The notes under the pieces were generated by a model. It ran no database searches. It worked only from the letters and a program-made list of their open reading frames with translations, and was not told where the DNA came from. Shown in pieces: positions 24,231 through 32,827 of a DNA stretch of 64,000 nt. Position numbers and translations under genes: made by a program. This stretch comes from Dehalobacter sp. DCM (GTDB lineage Bacteria > Bacillota > Desulfitobacteriia > Desulfitobacteriales > Syntrophobotulaceae). The first letter of the stretch is position 1. Each line of letters opens with the position of its first letter. Location of the stretch: the NCBI RefSeq assembly GCF_024972775.1, contig NZ_CP092282.1, positions 2,473,001 through 2,537,000 on the forward strand. Direction: 5' to 3'.

Positions 24231-26471
24231 TCAAATTCTTTTTACCTCTACCAGCGTCTGACTGCTCATTGCCGTAATGATCGGGTCAAACGCTTTTTCG
24301 GGATCAAGACTGTACATGATATTGACATTGCTGCCTCCGTCCAACAGCGGATAATCTTCCATCCCCAGCTCTTTACAGCCCTGCCACCATCCATGAAGCA
24401 TCATTACCGTATCCGGTCTGATTCCCGGATAGATTTCTGCTTTCACTTTAAGCCAACCGTGAGGTGATTCGACAATAACCCAGTCTCCATTTTGAATTCC
24501 CCTGGCTGCGGCTGTTTCAGGGTGGATATGGATGGTCGGGTCAGGCTGCAGTTCGCGGAGATGAGGAACGTTACGCTGCCAGGAGGCCGTATAATTCTTC
24601 GAGGTATGGTAATCGGACAGAACCAGTGGATACCCGGTCACTAAATGAGGTGTGCCCGTCAAGCTCTCCGGTGGCTCCCGCCATTCAGGCAAGGGCGTAA
24701 AGCCTGCTGCTTCAAATAAGGTATTATAGATTTCCACTTTGCCATGAGGTAAAAAAGGCGCTCCATCGAGTCTTGGACTTTTCTTGGCAAATACCTGCTG
24801 GTAATTTTCGTAGGTACGAGGAACAGGCTTACCATAAGCTAAGCCTGTTGGCAGTTTTCTCAGTTCGGCCAGGGTGATTCCATAAGGCTGAAGCTGATCA
24901 GCCATAGCCTCTTCCATACTCCCATTCCAGAAATCTGGACCGTACCCCATTTTAAGGGCCAGATCCAAGAAGAACTGATAGATTGATCCATAATCACCTA
25001 AGGGCTCAATGACTTTATTTCTGGCCATTAAATGCCCGCCAACGACTTCGAAGGGATGATCCGACTCGTAAGGTGTCGTAACCGGAATAACGATATCGGC
25101 ATAATCCATATCGGCCGTCCGGGCGACATCAATCACCACATAAAAATCGAGTTTCTTCAAAGCCTCTATAATCCTCTTTGAGCCGCGCGTGCTTGCTCCC
25201 GGCTGTGTTCCCGGAGCAATGATGGTACGGACCGGATAAGGCGTTTCTGTGAGTACACTGTCTAAAACGCGATAGTAAGCTGAGGTAAAACCTTCGATAA
25301 AAGGTTGAAATTGTTTTGGAAATTCAGGTCCTACCAGTTTTTCAGCCATATCTCCGGTATAACGTTCTCGTAACGTAATATCTTTCGGCTGAGGTTGATC
25401 AGGGATGGGAAGCGTAAACACATTACAGCCGGGACGATCCAAATGGCCGGTAATAGCCATAAGAATGGTGATGGCCCGAATCGCATCATTTGCGGCGGGG
25501 GCATGCTCGACCCCGTTCCCCAAATCGATTGACGCCCGTTTAGTAGTGGCGTAAAGTCTGGCAACTTCTGCAATCTGCTTAGCCGGAACTCCGGTAATCT
25601 CTTCAGCCCACTCCGGAGAGTATTGTTGAATATGTTCTGTTAATTGATCAAAGCCGTAACACCAGTTTTGCACAAACTCCTGATCAATCAGATTCTCATT
25701 GATCACCACATAAAGCATGGCCAAGGCCAGTGCTGCGTCAGTCCCCGGTCTGAGGGGAACCCAATGATCTGCCTTACTGACATCGGGTTCAACAGAGGGT
25801 TTGATCGCGATGATTTTGCCGCCTCTTTCCTTCACCTTAAGCAACATTCGTGGCCCGTTCATGGCCGGTCCGGAAAATATCGGCTGTCTCCCCCAATAAA
25901 TAATAAGATCACTTTGGCTGATCTCGGGCTGCGGCCAATCGGCCAGCGTATACATAAAAGAAAACGCCCGCTGCAACGCACAAATACCGCTATGGCCATA
26001 ATTCGGACTACCATGTGCCGTAAGGAATCGTTTGATATACGCATTATACGTTCGCATTGCCGGTGCTAAGATCGCCAGGGATTCCGGGCCGAATTGTTCT
26101 TTTTGGCGTTTAAGGGTATTCGCAACGATTTCGATCGCTTCATCCCAGGATATTTTTTCGAATTTACCTTCCCCTTTTTTTCCGACGCGTTTTAAGGGGT
26201 ATTTCAGCCGATCGGGAGAATGTGTCCATTGAGGAGCCGCTTGTCCTTTGGCACAGAGTGCCCCTTGATTGGCCGGAAATTCACGCATGCCTGCGACCTT
26301 TGTAAACCGTCCTTCTTTGGCAAAGGCATAAATACCGCAGCACATGGGTGTCGGTCCGCACATGGCACAGAATGTCGGAACAACTTTCTCCCCATTTATT
26401 TTGGCCAAGGTCAGTGCTTCCTCTAGGCTAAGCCCAAGGCCATTCTTCTGCAAAACATCACTCTTTACCAT
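24231..26471 (-). CDS. Molybdopterin oxidoreductase (DMSO reductase family), no Tat signal
   Basis: 746 residues. Near residue 35 is a cysteine set CAMCGPTPMCC with a distal CAKG about 33 residues on, the likely [4Fe-4S] site, with a wider gap than the common CxxCxxxC. Molybdopterin-binding blocks follow: YGHSGICALQRAF near 160, where the Cys is placed to coordinate Mo, IIYWGRQP near 190, and a C-terminal MGD-binding domain from about 620 (YPLVLSDYHTSKNY, VMMLHGWWQG). The family transfers oxygen or electrons on substrates such as polysulfide, thiosulfate, arsenite or formate; the substrate cannot be deduced. The N-terminus (MVKSDVLQKNG) has no twin-arginine signal, so a cytoplasmic location is expected. 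MoeA genes for the cofactor are at 56574-59766. Confidence 0.9.
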   Translation of the reverse strand: MVKSDVLQKNGLGLSLEEALTLAKINGEKVVPTFCAMCGPTPMCCGIYAFAKEGRFTKVAGMREFPANQGALCAKGQAAPQWTHSPDRLKYPLKRVGKKGEGKFEKISWDEAIEIVANTLKRQKEQFGPESLAILAPAMRTYNAYIKRFLTAHGSPNYGHSGICALQRAFSFMYTLADWPQPEISQSDLIIYWGRQPIFSGPAMNGPRMLLKVKERGGKIIAIKPSVEPDVSKADHWVPLRPGTDAALALAMLYVVINENLIDQEFVQNWCYGFDQLTEHIQQYSPEWAEEITGVPAKQIAEVARLYATTKRASIDLGNGVEHAPAANDAIRAITILMAITGHLDRPGCNVFTLPIPDQPQPKDITLRERYTGDMAEKLVGPEFPKQFQPFIEGFTSAYYRVLDSVLTETPYPVRTIIAPGTQPGASTRGSKRIIEALKKLDFYVVIDVARTADMDYADIVIPVTTPYESDHPFEVVGGHLMARNKVIEPLGDYGSIYQFFLDLALKMGYGPDFWNGSMEEAMADQLQPYGITLAELRKLPTGLAYGKPVPRTYENYQQVFAKKSPRLDGAPFLPHGKVEIYNTLFEAAGFTPLPEWREPPESLTGTPHLVTGYPLVLSDYHTSKNYTASWQRNVPHLRELQPDPTIHIHPETAAARGIQNGDWVIVESPHGWLKVKAEIYPGIRPDTVMMLHGWWQGCKELGMEDYPLLDGGSNVNIMYSLDPEKAFDPIITAMSSQTLVEVKRI

Positions 26472-26547
26472 CTCTTTTTCACCCCGATGTTATTTGATAT
26501 ATCTACTTAGCTTGTTTACCGATTATGTTGTTAACATTTACACGAAT

Positions 26548-26748
26548 TTAATCGGGAATTTGCTTCACCCTGCCTACAATGCCATTAATGAGTCGGACTT
26601 TAATGCCGTGCGGATGATTTGTAGAGTTGGTCAGAATATCTTGCACAATGCCTTCCGTTAATTTCCCTGTTCTCTGATCTTGTTTTTGCACGATGAAAAC
26701 GCGTATCCCCGGTTTAATGTTTTCTCGTTCATTTCCATCCAAATCCAA
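26548..26748 (-). CDS. ywbE: YwbE family protein
   Basis: About 66 residues if translation starts at the TTG at 26748, which follows GAGAGGTG; a longer ATG frame from 26802 has no ribosome binding site and would add residues not typical of the family. The core IKPGIRVFIVQKQDQRTG, GIVQDILTN and HPHGIKVRL, then VGRVKQI, is the YwbE/DUF2196 signature, a small conserved protein of unknown function with a probable SH3-like fold. It stands alone between the molybdoenzyme gene and a small repeat protein. Confidence 0.85.
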   Translation of the reverse strand: MDLDGNERENIKPGIRVFIVQKQDQRTGKLTEGIVQDILTNSTNHPHGIKVRLINGIVGRVKQIPD

Positions 26749-26840
26749 CTTGAATTTCACACCTCTCTTATTCTCGCTAAAAACCACCTGGGTCTGATGC
26801 ATCGCTGAAATATATTACAGGATTGACGTTTTTTAACGTA

Positions 26841-27206
26841 TTACGTCCTTTTACTAATTTCATCGGTTAGCACTGTTTCTGAAATCGTCATGGCTTTAAT
26901 CATTTTCTTGAAGCGTGTGTGATATGCGGTCCCCTCCGAAAATTTCAGCTGTGCTTTTTCGCATTTGCTGATAATTGAAGAGATGGGTCCCAGTGCTACG
27001 ATTAATTCGTCCTTTGTATATTTCTCCATAAAATTGTCATCGGACAATAAGGACTTGGAAATAGACAATGCTTTAATCCTGTTCTTCAGGAGTGTGTGTT
27101 GAGATGTCCCCTCCTCAAATTTGGGCTGTGTTTTTTCACAACGTCGAAGAACCGAAGTCACAATATGCAGAGCTTCTTCTATTTCTTCATTGGAATATTT
27201 GTCCAT
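26841..27206 (-). CDS. Small protein made of two homologous 60-residue repeats
   Basis: 121 residues from the ATG at 27206 (GAGG nine bases upstream; a TTG start 15 bases earlier is possible). The protein is an internal duplication. Residues 3-54 (YSNEEIEEALHIV, CEKTQPKFEEGT, IKALSISKSLL) align with residues 63-116 (YTKDELIVALGPI, CEKAQLKFSEGT, IKAMTISETVL). Each half is predicted helical with a conserved CEKxQxKFxEGT turn. I do not recognise the family. It lies 24 bp downstream of the ferritin-like gene, so they may be co-expressed. Confidence 0.75.
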   Translation of the reverse strand: MDKYSNEEIEEALHIVTSVLRRCEKTQPKFEEGTSQHTLLKNRIKALSISKSLLSDDNFMEKYTKDELIVALGPISSIISKCEKAQLKFSEGTAYHTRFKKMIKAMTISETVLTDEISKRT

Positions 27207-27230
27207 AGTAGTTTGCCTCAAACCTCGCTA

Positions 27231-27680
27231 TTAATTGCTTAGCTGCTCACTCTTTTCCTTTTCCATTCTTGCTTTAAACCACTTAAGGTGCTCATGATCT
27301 TCGCCCATAATCTGCCTGATGATTTCCTGGCTGGTTGGGTCAATCTCATCAATGCGATCTTCATATGCATGAATGCCTTTATCTTCCCCGTTATAAATTT
27401 GGGTCAGCAACTCCTCAGGTCCCCGATAAGAGTTGAAGATGGAATTGATATCAGCCATAATTCCTTCCAGACCCGTATTTGCTTTGGGTTTGCCCCCCAG
27501 GTCAATAATTCTCTGTGAAAGTTGATGCGCATGTCTTTGGTGATCCTGTTCAAATTGGGAAAGCATGTGAGCAACTTGCTCATCCTGTTGTATTTCTTTT
27601 GTTTTGTCATAAATATGGATTGCCATATGTTCCCCTTTAAGCAGTTCGTTCAAAGTGTCAATCTGTGATTGATGTTCCAT
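27231..27680 (-). CDS. Ferritin-like DUF2383 protein
   Basis: 149 residues, predicted as a four-helix bundle with the repeated E...H patterns of ferritin-like proteins: LKGEHMAIHIYD near residue 13, FEQDHQRHAHQL near 43, YNGEDKGIHAYEDR near 95 and MGEDHEHLKWF near 124. These carboxylate and histidine residues can hold a di-iron site. DUF2383 proteins are often found in spore-formers and in stress regulons; the biochemical role is open. GGAGGGG precedes the ATG. Confidence 0.8.
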   Translation of the reverse strand: MEHQSQIDTLNELLKGEHMAIHIYDKTKEIQQDEQVAHMLSQFEQDHQRHAHQLSQRIIDLGGKPKANTGLEGIMADINSIFNSYRGPEELLTQIYNGEDKGIHAYEDRIDEIDPTSQEIIRQIMGEDHEHLKWFKARMEKEKSEQLSN

Positions 27681-27746
27681 ATGCCCCTCCGTTTAACGTT
27701 AATGAATTAACGTTATTATTGCCTGGAACATTAAAAAATACTTTTA

Positions 27747-28439
27747 TTAAACTTTTAGCGTCCGCAGGTAGCCCTTTGCATCGATGCTGATTCGGTAGCT
27801 CTCAATTGTTTTCTGGATAGCTTTATTGTGCGTCCATTTCGCCAAACGCTGTTCCTGAATATACGGTAAAGCTGCTTCGTACTGCTTGGCCAAGGCCGTT
27901 GCGAAATACCATGCAATCATCATGTTGATATAATATTCATCAGACCGGATCGCTGCAACAAGCTCAAGCATCGACTGCTGAAACTCGTCATCGAGATAGA
28001 AGCGCATGAGCATGCCGATACCGAAGCGTACCGAATACGTTCGTTCGGAAGTCAGCCATTCGTTGATTTTTTCGTAGAGCTCAGACAGATGCTTTTTAAA
28101 GATTTTTGGTGAAATCAGGTCACACGTAGCCCAATTGTCTATGTACGGCAGAAACACGTCAATGGCCGCAATGGCCGCATCATAATTCCTGATCGTTTCA
28201 ATCAGGAAGCCATGCAGATTATTTTCTTCATAATACGTGTGGGGCAAGGTTTTGAGGAACGCCGAAGCCTCCGGTGTATTGGATAACTCACGGGCAAGCT
28301 TTCGAAGTTCCGGCGTACGAACGCCGATCACAGTATCCGGATTCACTGTCGGCATGAGTTTGGACGAAAATTCTTTGTATTTCAGATCCTGCAGCGCGAA
28401 TAGCCGACGCTGGATCGTTTCTTCTGTGCTAATCATCAT
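27747..28439 (-). CDS. DNA alkylation repair protein (AlkD-like)
   Basis: About 230 residues. The sequence is a HEAT-like all-helical array, with GVRTPELRKLAREL near residue 32, EENNLHGFLIETIRNYD near 62 and DNWATCDLISPKIF near 93, typical of the AlkD/DUF1061-type DNA glycosylases that remove bulky or cationic alkylated bases. Three ATG codons in a row (28442, 28439, 28436) follow GAAAGGGAA; I take the middle one. A longer frame to 28655 overlaps the upstream gene and has no ribosome binding site. The D and W of DNWATCD are positions known to matter in AlkD. Confidence 0.85.
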   Translation of the reverse strand: MMISTEETIQRRLFALQDLKYKEFSSKLMPTVNPDTVIGVRTPELRKLARELSNTPEASAFLKTLPHTYYEENNLHGFLIETIRNYDAAIAAIDVFLPYIDNWATCDLISPKIFKKHLSELYEKINEWLTSERTYSVRFGIGMLMRFYLDDEFQQSMLELVAAIRSDEYYINMMIAWYFATALAKQYEAALPYIQEQRLAKWTHNKAIQKTIESYRISIDAKGYLRTLKV

Positions 28440-28518
28440 CATTTCCCTTTCATCTTTGCATTCATAGAATTGTCTATATCCTATTTCACTTAAACCTCTT
28501 CCGCCTATTTTTCCGCGT

Positions 28519-29769
28519 TTATTCAAACAAGAAGAATTCAAAATCACCCCTGTGTTGTCTATAATATTCTTGGAGAATAAGAATATTGATATAGAGTGGA
28601 AACGAACACTTGTCGTTGGCTTTGATTTCTTCGAGGAAATGATGTAATGTCTCATAATCTATTTTTTTACTTTTTTGATCACCTATATATTTCGATATGA
28701 TCATCGGCATTTGTTCGTCTTTATTAGGGACAATTTGATTTAATCCAATATTGAGTTTCGAGATGCTTAGAAATTCAGGTTTACCGCCCATGTTGATCCA
28801 TCGAAAGAACCCAATGATTTTAGTTTTTGCAATGCTTTGTGCGTTGAAAGATTTGGGTTTCCCAACCTCTTCATAGAGTTCTCTGTTGGTTGCGGCGATG
28901 ATTGTTTGAAAAAAACCGCCTGAAGTATAGTCACTCCAGTCAGCCGAGCCGGATCCAGTTGGCACTAACAATCCCGGAGAGGCATTGGCTTTAATGTTTT
29001 GTCGCAAAACCACAATATAGCCGTCCGTTGTAATCCCGATGGTAGATATTCCTATCTCATCGCTCATAACAGAAGCACTTATGCTCGGGATATTGTCACC
29101 ATAATCTCGGTAAAGAGGCGAAAAAATCTCTTGCCCGTCATTATCATAAAGAAATGAAAAATACGTCTTGTTGGTTGCATGGGTGTTATAATAGCACCCT
29201 TTACTGAAAACGATTGGGGCTCCTGGCTCGATATCCTTGGCAAGACACAACTTTTTCTGATTATAAAAATTTTTTCTGCCTGCGTTTGCGTTTTGCAAAC
29301 GACACTTAATAAATAGAAATGTGGTTTGGAAATTCCTATCGATATAATCCTGAACATGCTTACTTTTAATATTTTCAATACAACACCCTGGTTCATTGGC
29401 TGTTTGCAAATAAGTATTGAGATCCTTGGACACGAAAGCGCCGTTTTCAACGGCTATGACGTTTTCAAATCCTAATTCCTTTTCTTTTTCACTGATGTTA
29501 ATTTTTTCGAAATCAATTTTTACTCGGTTCTCATCTAAACCAACATGTTGGAAGTATCGAAAAACATCAGAAAAAGTGCCGATAATTTGCCAGAAGACAT
29601 TAATAAATAATAGAATCAATAAAACAATGATTGACCGTTCTTGTAATATGACATTGATATTTCTTATCGCAACCAATAAGATCAGAAAGTTGATAATAAA
29701 TGGAAGAAGCTTAATTTTTTTATTCTTTATGCCATACCATAAAAAGCTCACACCATTTCTTAATATCAT
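28519..29769 (-). CDS. Two-TM protein with C-terminal Nudix-like domain
   Basis: 416 residues. Two hydrophobic helices occupy residues 20-36 and 45-64, so the protein is membrane-anchored with most of its mass in the cytoplasm. From about residue 235 the sequence is Nudix-like: GISTIGITTDGYIVVLRQ, then GSGSADW and a helix ending RELYEEVG, which matches the REUxEExGU half of the Nudix box. The upstream Glu of the box is replaced (Gln at the aligned position), so hydrolase activity is doubtful. The 2TM-plus-Nudix plan recalls the SMODS-associated Nudix proteins described near nucleotide-signalling defence genes, but no cyclase is beside it here. Start ATG behind AAGGAAG. Confidence 0.7.
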   Translation of the reverse strand: MILRNGVSFLWYGIKNKKIKLLPFIINFLILLVAIRNINVILQERSIIVLLILLFINVFWQIIGTFSDVFRYFQHVGLDENRVKIDFEKINISEKEKELGFENVIAVENGAFVSKDLNTYLQTANEPGCCIENIKSKHVQDYIDRNFQTTFLFIKCRLQNANAGRKNFYNQKKLCLAKDIEPGAPIVFSKGCYYNTHATNKTYFSFLYDNDGQEIFSPLYRDYGDNIPSISASVMSDEIGISTIGITTDGYIVVLRQNIKANASPGLLVPTGSGSADWSDYTSGGFFQTIIAATNRELYEEVGKPKSFNAQSIAKTKIIGFFRWINMGGKPEFLSISKLNIGLNQIVPNKDEQMPMIISKYIGDQKSKKIDYETLHHFLEEIKANDKCSFPLYINILILQEYYRQHRGDFEFFLFE

Positions 29770-29983
29770 TTTTTTCTTCCTTCCAGAAAATATAAATACG
29801 TTTCATTTTCAATTGCCGCGAAAGCATAGATTCGATCGTATCTTTATATTTCTGGTTTTATCGATAATTTCCTTCTTTGCGATATTTATCTCACTTACAC
29901 ATACTTTGATAAATTAGTTCTCTCTCTTTTCTTGTTATTACTTAATTTCCAAATTCCGAAAAGCATAAGGAACATGACTTTCA

Positions 29984-30832
29984 TTAAGATTTATCACCTT
30001 GAATATCAATGACAACTACCTCAGGTGGATTAAATACACGCGGTAAACGCGGATTATAAGAAACCCCGCGACTTACAATATGCGTCAACGTATCATGTTT
30101 GTAGTCCCCACCAGCATATTTAGGAAACCATCCCTGATCAGGTGCCCATAAACCATTTATTATTAATGGAATCCTAACTTGCCCACCGTGTGAATGTCCG
30201 GACAATACCAAATCAAAAGAATAACCCTTATAGATTTCTATTAATTCAGGGCGGTGAGCTAAAAGTACTTTGAAGCCAGGTTTATCATGTAATTCGGAAA
30301 AATGTTCATCCATTTCCTTTTGCAAGTTGAAGTTTGGTTTCTCAAATAGTGATACAGCTGGATCATCTACCCCAGCAATAATCATGTTTAGGTTGTTCAA
30401 TTTTATCTGCTGATAGCTGTTTTCTAGAATAGTGACGTCATATTTGCTTAGAGTATCTTTTATTTCTTTTATATTGTTAGACCAGAATTCATGGTTCCCG
30501 GTAACATAATAGATGGGGGCATAGCCCTTTAAGCCTTCTAAGAATAATTTTACACCCTCAATTGGAACAGCATCGTCAGCAATATCTCCCACAAGTGCTA
30601 TCATATCGGGATTTTGCTTTTTAATTAACGTTACTATTTCAATTTGATCCTCACCATAAATATGGCTATGCAAGTCAGTAATTAAAACTATCCGAATTTC
30701 CTGACCTTCGTTTATCTTATTAGAAGTAATCACATAGTTTTTAACTACTAACTTGTTATAAAAAGCACAATACATAAAAATGATAAACAAACATAGGAAA
30801 ATTACAATAGATACATGTTTCTTTCTTTTCAA
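29984..30832 (-). CDS. Membrane-anchored metallophosphoesterase (YkuE/YaeI-like)
   Basis: 282 residues: one N-terminal membrane helix (residues 8-24), then the calcineurin-like fold with all metal motifs, TDLHSH near 53, GDIAD near 82, GNHEFW near 112, LLAHRP near 192 and SGHSHGG near 211. Relatives such as YkuE and YaeI are extracytoplasmic or membrane-facing phosphodiesterases, some acting on lipid pyrophosphates. Translation probably starts at a TTG behind GGAG. It is followed on the same strand, without overlap, by unrelated genes; no partner is evident. Confidence 0.9.
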   Translation of the reverse strand: MKRKKHVSIVIFLCLFIIFMYCAFYNKLVVKNYVITSNKINEGQEIRIVLITDLHSHIYGEDQIEIVTLIKKQNPDMIALVGDIADDAVPIEGVKLFLEGLKGYAPIYYVTGNHEFWSNNIKEIKDTLSKYDVTILENSYQQIKLNNLNMIIAGVDDPAVSLFEKPNFNLQKEMDEHFSELHDKPGFKVLLAHRPELIEIYKGYSFDLVLSGHSHGGQVRIPLIINGLWAPDQGWFPKYAGGDYKHDTLTHIVSRGVSYNPRLPRVFNPPEVVVIDIQGDKS

Positions 30833-30892
30833 ATCATTCTCCTAATAGACTATTTTCATCTGACATCACTTTGAAGATTTATAACAACTGAT

Positions 30893-31537
30893 TCATCGTT
30901 TTTTGATTTCATTATACGAATTCCCCCCATATTCCATTGGGACAGAGTAAATGCTAAAACCCCCACTACTTTTGTCGTCTCCAAAACCGTCTGGTAAATA
31001 CTTTTGATCAAACTTGACATCGTCAGCTCCGACACCTTGTACAAATATACAGATAATTTTGTGACTTTCTTCATTTATCAATGCATACTCATATAAAATA
31101 ATCGGGTCATAATTAAATATCGTTACATAAGCCGGATATTTAAAGTGTTTCGTATCATACACAATGTTATTTACACTATTTTTATAGTGTTCATGATCAA
31201 ATTTCTCAGTAATTTTAGATAGTCTGGATACCTCTGCATCAAAATCTGCTTTTGAAAGTGAATACTCCAAATAAATCTGGCAGGTAGGATCAAACAACGT
31301 ATCCCTCTGATAATAATAATATGAATCTATTCGTGTCGATTCAGGCATTTGGGTTGGGAAAATGTAGAGGTTGCTATATCCTTTGAAATCTTCAAAGACT
31401 CCATAATCCTCGATATCCGATGTTTTGACAGGTGGTCCCCCGTATATGAAAAAATAAACTGAACTTATGCCTAAAAGCATAAAAGCAATGATACTTGCCA
31501 CTGAAATAATTACTATTTTTTGTGGTTTCTTGCCCAT
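30893..31537 (-). CDS. Unknown single-pass membrane protein
   Basis: 214 residues from the ATG at 31537, which has GAGGAG seven bases upstream. A lysine-rich start (MGKKPQK) and one hydrophobic helix (residues 8-30) are followed by an extracytoplasmic or cytoplasmic domain rich in Tyr and Asp. I do not recognise the family. The gene order with a metallophosphoesterase downstream and a broken ParE-like gene upstream does not suggest a role. Confidence 0.7.
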   Translation of the reverse strand: MGKKPQKIVIISVASIIAFMLLGISSVYFFIYGGPPVKTSDIEDYGVFEDFKGYSNLYIFPTQMPESTRIDSYYYYQRDTLFDPTCQIYLEYSLSKADFDAEVSRLSKITEKFDHEHYKNSVNNIVYDTKHFKYPAYVTIFNYDPIILYEYALINEESHKIICIFVQGVGADDVKFDQKYLPDGFGDDKSSGGFSIYSVPMEYGGNSYNEIKKR

Positions 31538-31580
31538 AATCAATCTCCTCAAATTACCGATAATATTCATTTTAAATTAT

Positions 31581-31763
31581 TTAGAAAAATACATAATGAT
31601 GCTCTATAGTAAAATTATCCTTCTTCCTCATCCATATTATCCGATAATGATAAAAAACAATTTCAAGGATACTCTCATCATCCACTTCGGGAACCTTTCT
31701 TCCCAAATTTGAAAAGGCAGAAAGCTTATCAAGCATATCAATGATTCTACTATTTGTCTTCAC
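31581..31763 (-). pseudogene. Fragment of a RelE/ParE-family toxin
   Basis: The 60-codon frame contains the second half of a ParE-type toxin: LSAFSNLGRKVPEV, then ILEIVFYHYRIIW and FTIEHHYVFF, which match the family pattern L..FP.lGR.VPE...REi...YRIiY. The first 35 or so residues of a normal toxin (about 95 residues) are missing, the C-terminus is cut, and no antitoxin gene lies beside it. The frame overlaps the channel stop codon by 14 bp. I judge it a dead remnant. Confidence 0.65.
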
Positions 31764-32604
31764 TAAGCTTTATACCGCAGTTTTTACAGTAATTATCCCC
31801 GGAGTCCGTGATGAGCAAACGACAGTTGGGACACGTTCTCGTATCCGCTTTGATGGCGCGTGTTCGTGACAGCTCCGCGCTGACGATCCCTGTAGGTACT
31901 GCAATAATGCCATAGCCCAAAAGCATCAGCATACAGGCGATAATCCTGCCAAAGGGAGTAATCGGCGTAATGTCACCGAATCCCACTGTGGTCAGGGTGA
32001 CGATCGCCCAGTAGACGGAAGCTGGAATACTGTCAAAACCACTGGTCTCCCCTTCGATTAAATACATTAGGGTGCCGACAAGGATGACCACCACCAGAAC
32101 AGCCTCGAGAAAAACAATGATTTTATAACGGCTGGCCTTCAGTGCATTCATTAAGGAATGGGATTCCCCGATGTATCGGCCGAGGTTTAAGATGCGGAAA
32201 ACTCTCAGCAGACGAAATACCCGTAAGATCAAAGCAACTTGCGTTCCGCCCACAAAGATGCTTAAATACATGGGCAGGATAGCAAGTAAATCGATAATAC
32301 CGTAGAAACTACGGATATATTTTAATTTTTCTTGGATAATGACGATCCGAGTGATATATTCTAACGTAAATAGAACGGTGATGATCCATTCTGCGATATG
32401 CATGTAACGGATGTAATCTTTATTCAGACCAGACAACGATTCCATAAATATAATCAAGATACTAAGAAGAATAAGCAGTAAGAGAGCCAAATCAAACACC
32501 CTTCCGGCTCGGGTATCCGATCTGAAAATAATTTCGTATAATTTACCGTAAAGGGGCCTGTTCTTTCTGACGTTGAGCCCTATATCTTTTTTGTTTTTTC
32601 CCAT
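31750..32604 (-). CDS. Voltage-gated K+ channel-like protein with C-terminal zinc ribbon
   Basis: 284 residues from the ATG at 32604 (AGGAG upstream; a start 15 bases earlier has no site). Six membrane helices span residues 30-235. S4 carries regularly spaced arginines (ILRVFRLLRVFRIL near 125), a voltage sensor. The pore loop TTVGFGDITP near residue 205 is a K+ selectivity filter. After the sixth helix the cytoplasmic tail has two CxxC pairs (CPNC and CKNC), a zinc ribbon of the kind seen at the ends of bacterial membrane proteins. The tail is unusual for a Kv channel and may be regulatory. Confidence 0.9.
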   Translation of the reverse strand: MGKNKKDIGLNVRKNRPLYGKLYEIIFRSDTRAGRVFDLALLLLILLSILIIFMESLSGLNKDYIRYMHIAEWIITVLFTLEYITRIVIIQEKLKYIRSFYGIIDLLAILPMYLSIFVGGTQVALILRVFRLLRVFRILNLGRYIGESHSLMNALKASRYKIIVFLEAVLVVVILVGTLMYLIEGETSGFDSIPASVYWAIVTLTTVGFGDITPITPFGRIIACMLMLLGYGIIAVPTGIVSAELSRTRAIKADTRTCPNCRLLITDSGDNYCKNCGIKLSEDK

Positions 32605-32770
32605 TTTTTGCTCCTGCATAATTCACGATATGCTAATTGGATCAATGTTATAAGGTGACATTGATGTATTTCTGATATTCATGATATTCCTGTGTATTAT
32701 AGCATATTTTTTAACAATACTGGTAACTGAATCCGGTTCTTTCCGTTAGGTTGGAATGAAAAAACAATAG

Positions 32771-32801
32771 AGTCCGTTGCCAAATAGTTTGACAACGGAC
32801 T
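32771..32801 (-). terminator. Terminator of the nucleoside-recognition gene
   Basis: Stem AGTCCGTTG.CAAA / TTTG.CAACGGACT with a TAG loop; on the reverse strand CTATTGTTTTTT follows. 27 bp past the stop at 32828. Confidence 0.85.
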
Positions 32802-32827
32802 TGTATTATTATGCTGCTCAGAAATGT

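Noticed and set aside
28443-28655. 71-residue extension of the AlkD-like protein
   Set aside because: It overlaps the Nudix-like gene out of frame and lacks a ribosome binding site. Three ATGs behind GAAAGGGAA fit the family start.
31581-31763. Active toxin gene of a toxin-antitoxin pair
   Set aside because: The first third of the ParE fold is missing and no antitoxin gene is adjacent, so it is reported as a remnant.
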